From NCBI RefSeq assembly GCF_040409955.1, contig NZ_CP123384.1, forward strand, positions 2,675,501 to 2,739,500: 64,000 nucleotides of DNA. Direction: 5' to 3'. A model generated the notes under the pieces. It made no database searches. It was not told the origin of the DNA and was given only the letters and a program-made list of their open reading frames with translations. Positions 63,249-64,000 of this stretch are shown in pieces; the first letter of the stretch is position 1; every line of letters starts with the position of its first letter. The stretch comes from Salipiger sp. H15. GTDB taxonomy: Bacteria; Pseudomonadota; Alphaproteobacteria; Rhodobacterales; Rhodobacteraceae. A program made the position numbers and the translations under genes.

Positions 63249-64000
63249 GCGGCGAGATCTACGGCGATCGCGGCAACAAGGACCGCTCGATCACCAATCC
63301 CAAGGGCATGGGCGACGCCTGGCCCGTCAAACCCGGCGGCGAGGCCCACGCGGCCCCCGGCGGCCCCTTCCTCATCGGCGAGGCGATGACCGGCGGCTAC
63401 GGCCGCGGCGCCGACATCCTGCACGGCTGCACCATCGCGGTCGAGCGCGGCGAGATCGCCGTCATCGTCGGCCCCAACGGCGCGGGAAAGTCCACCGCCA
63501 TGAAGGCGGTCTTCGGCATGCTCGACCTGCGCGAGGGCTCGGTGCGGCTCGACGGCGAGGACATCACCGCGCTCTCGCCGCAGGACCGGGTCCGGCGCGG
63601 CATGGGCTTCGTGCCGCAGGTGCGCAACATCTTCCCCTCGATGACGGTGGAAGAGAACCTCGAGATGGGCGCCTTCATCCGCAAGGACGACTTCCGCGAG
63701 ACCATGGAGCAGGTCTACACCCTGTTCCCGATCCTCAGGGACAAGCGCAAACAGGCGGCGGGCGAGCTGTCCGGCGGCCAGCGTCAGCAGGTGGCCGTGG
63801 GCCGCGCGCTGATGACCCGGCCGAAGGTGCTGATGCTCGACGAGCCGACCGCGGGCGTCTCGCCCATCGTGATGGACGAGCTCTTCGACCGCATCCTCGA
63901 GGTGGCGCGGACCGGCATCCCGATCCTGATGGTCGAGCAGAACGCGCGCCAGGCGCTCGAGATCGCCGACAAGGGCTACGTGCTCGTGCAGGGCGGCAAT
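63245..64000 (+). CDS. ABC transporter ATPase, LivF type (3' truncated)
   Basis: The second ATPase of the same importer, cut by the window end after 252 residues. The ABC core begins FLIGEAMTGGYGRGADILHG. It has Walker A VGPNGAGKSTAMKAVFG, FVPQVRNIFPSMTVEENLEM, signature GELSGGQRQQVAVGRAL, Walker B KVLMLDEPTAGVSP and MVEQNARQALEIADKGYVL. A leader of about 42 residues (with DAWPVKPGGEAHAAPGGP) precedes the core. This is not found in standard LivF but I recall it in roseobacter homologues. ATG overlaps the LivG-type stop. Confidence 0.92.
   Translation, partial: MSGEIYGDRGNKDRSITNPKGMGDAWPVKPGGEAHAAPGGPFLIGEAMTGGYGRGADILHGCTIAVERGEIAVIVGPNGAGKSTAMKAVFGMLDLREGSVRLDGEDITALSPQDRVRRGMGFVPQVRNIFPSMTVEENLEMGAFIRKDDFRETMEQVYTLFPILRDKRKQAAGELSGGQRQQVAVGRALMTRPKVLMLDEPTAGVSPIVMDELFDRILEVARTGIPILMVEQNARQALEIADKGYVLVQGGN

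Overview
The window is a 64 kb stretch of GC-rich chromosome (roughly two-thirds G+C by eye) from an alphaproteobacterium, most likely a marine member of the Rhodobacteraceae (roseobacter group; a Salipiger-like genus is my guess). This rests on gene order, LpxI in the lipid A pathway, a class II DAHP synthase, an extended PstA, an entericidin-like peptide, glucosylglycerol synthesis, and promoters with a TTG-rich -35 box and a loose -10 box. I saw no rRNA, tRNA, insertion sequence, prophage or CRISPR array. The window is cut inside purM on the left and inside a livF-type ATPase gene on the right.

Layout. 1-4 kb: purM-purN, rnd, a small lipoprotein gene and sufE. 4-15.4 kb: an envelope cluster, frr-uppS-cdsA-dxr-rseP, then a 41-residue membrane protein gene, bamA-skp-fabZ-lpxA-lpxI-lpxB. 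These genes make the isoprenoid carrier, phospholipid precursor and lipid A and insert outer-membrane proteins. 15.8-23.7 kb: an accessory block of exported proteins (beta-barrel protein, glycine-zipper lipoprotein, DUF3604 protein, internally duplicated protein, S1/P1 nuclease, tyrosine phosphatase broken by an in-frame amber codon, IalB-like protein). 24-36 kb: a DUF853 ATPase, potassium channel, oligopeptide-binding protein, hydroxybutyrate dehydrogenase, DUF502 protein, pseudouridine catabolism (psuK-psuG), a reductase, DedA, aroQ and a LuxR-type regulator without a luxI partner.

36-48 kb: rpsB-tsf, then the phosphate regulon (pstS-pstC-pstA-pstB-phoU-phoB) behind a three-repeat PHO box. 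An unrelated convergent gene separates it from phoR, which sits behind a sulfur amino acid PLP enzyme gene. 48-52.7 kb: gamma carbonic anhydrase, gmk, yicC, a PAS protein and galU. 53-56.6 kb: a compact operon for the compatible solute glucosylglycerol (gpsA, HAD phosphatase, ggpS). 56.6-64 kb: a DUF4174 protein, DAHP synthase, a GlxA-type regulator, a PQQ-type sugar dehydrogenase and a branched-chain-amino-acid-type ABC transporter.

The most interesting non-coding signals are two intergenic candidates for small RNAs. Each has a promoter with 17-base spacing and ends in a U-rich intrinsic terminator: about 28306-28382 (+) and about 23798-23862 (-). Others are a pair of tandem palindromes at 2826-2871, a probable attenuator between pstS and pstC, and a perfect 12-bp hairpin behind the ABC-transporter binding-protein gene.
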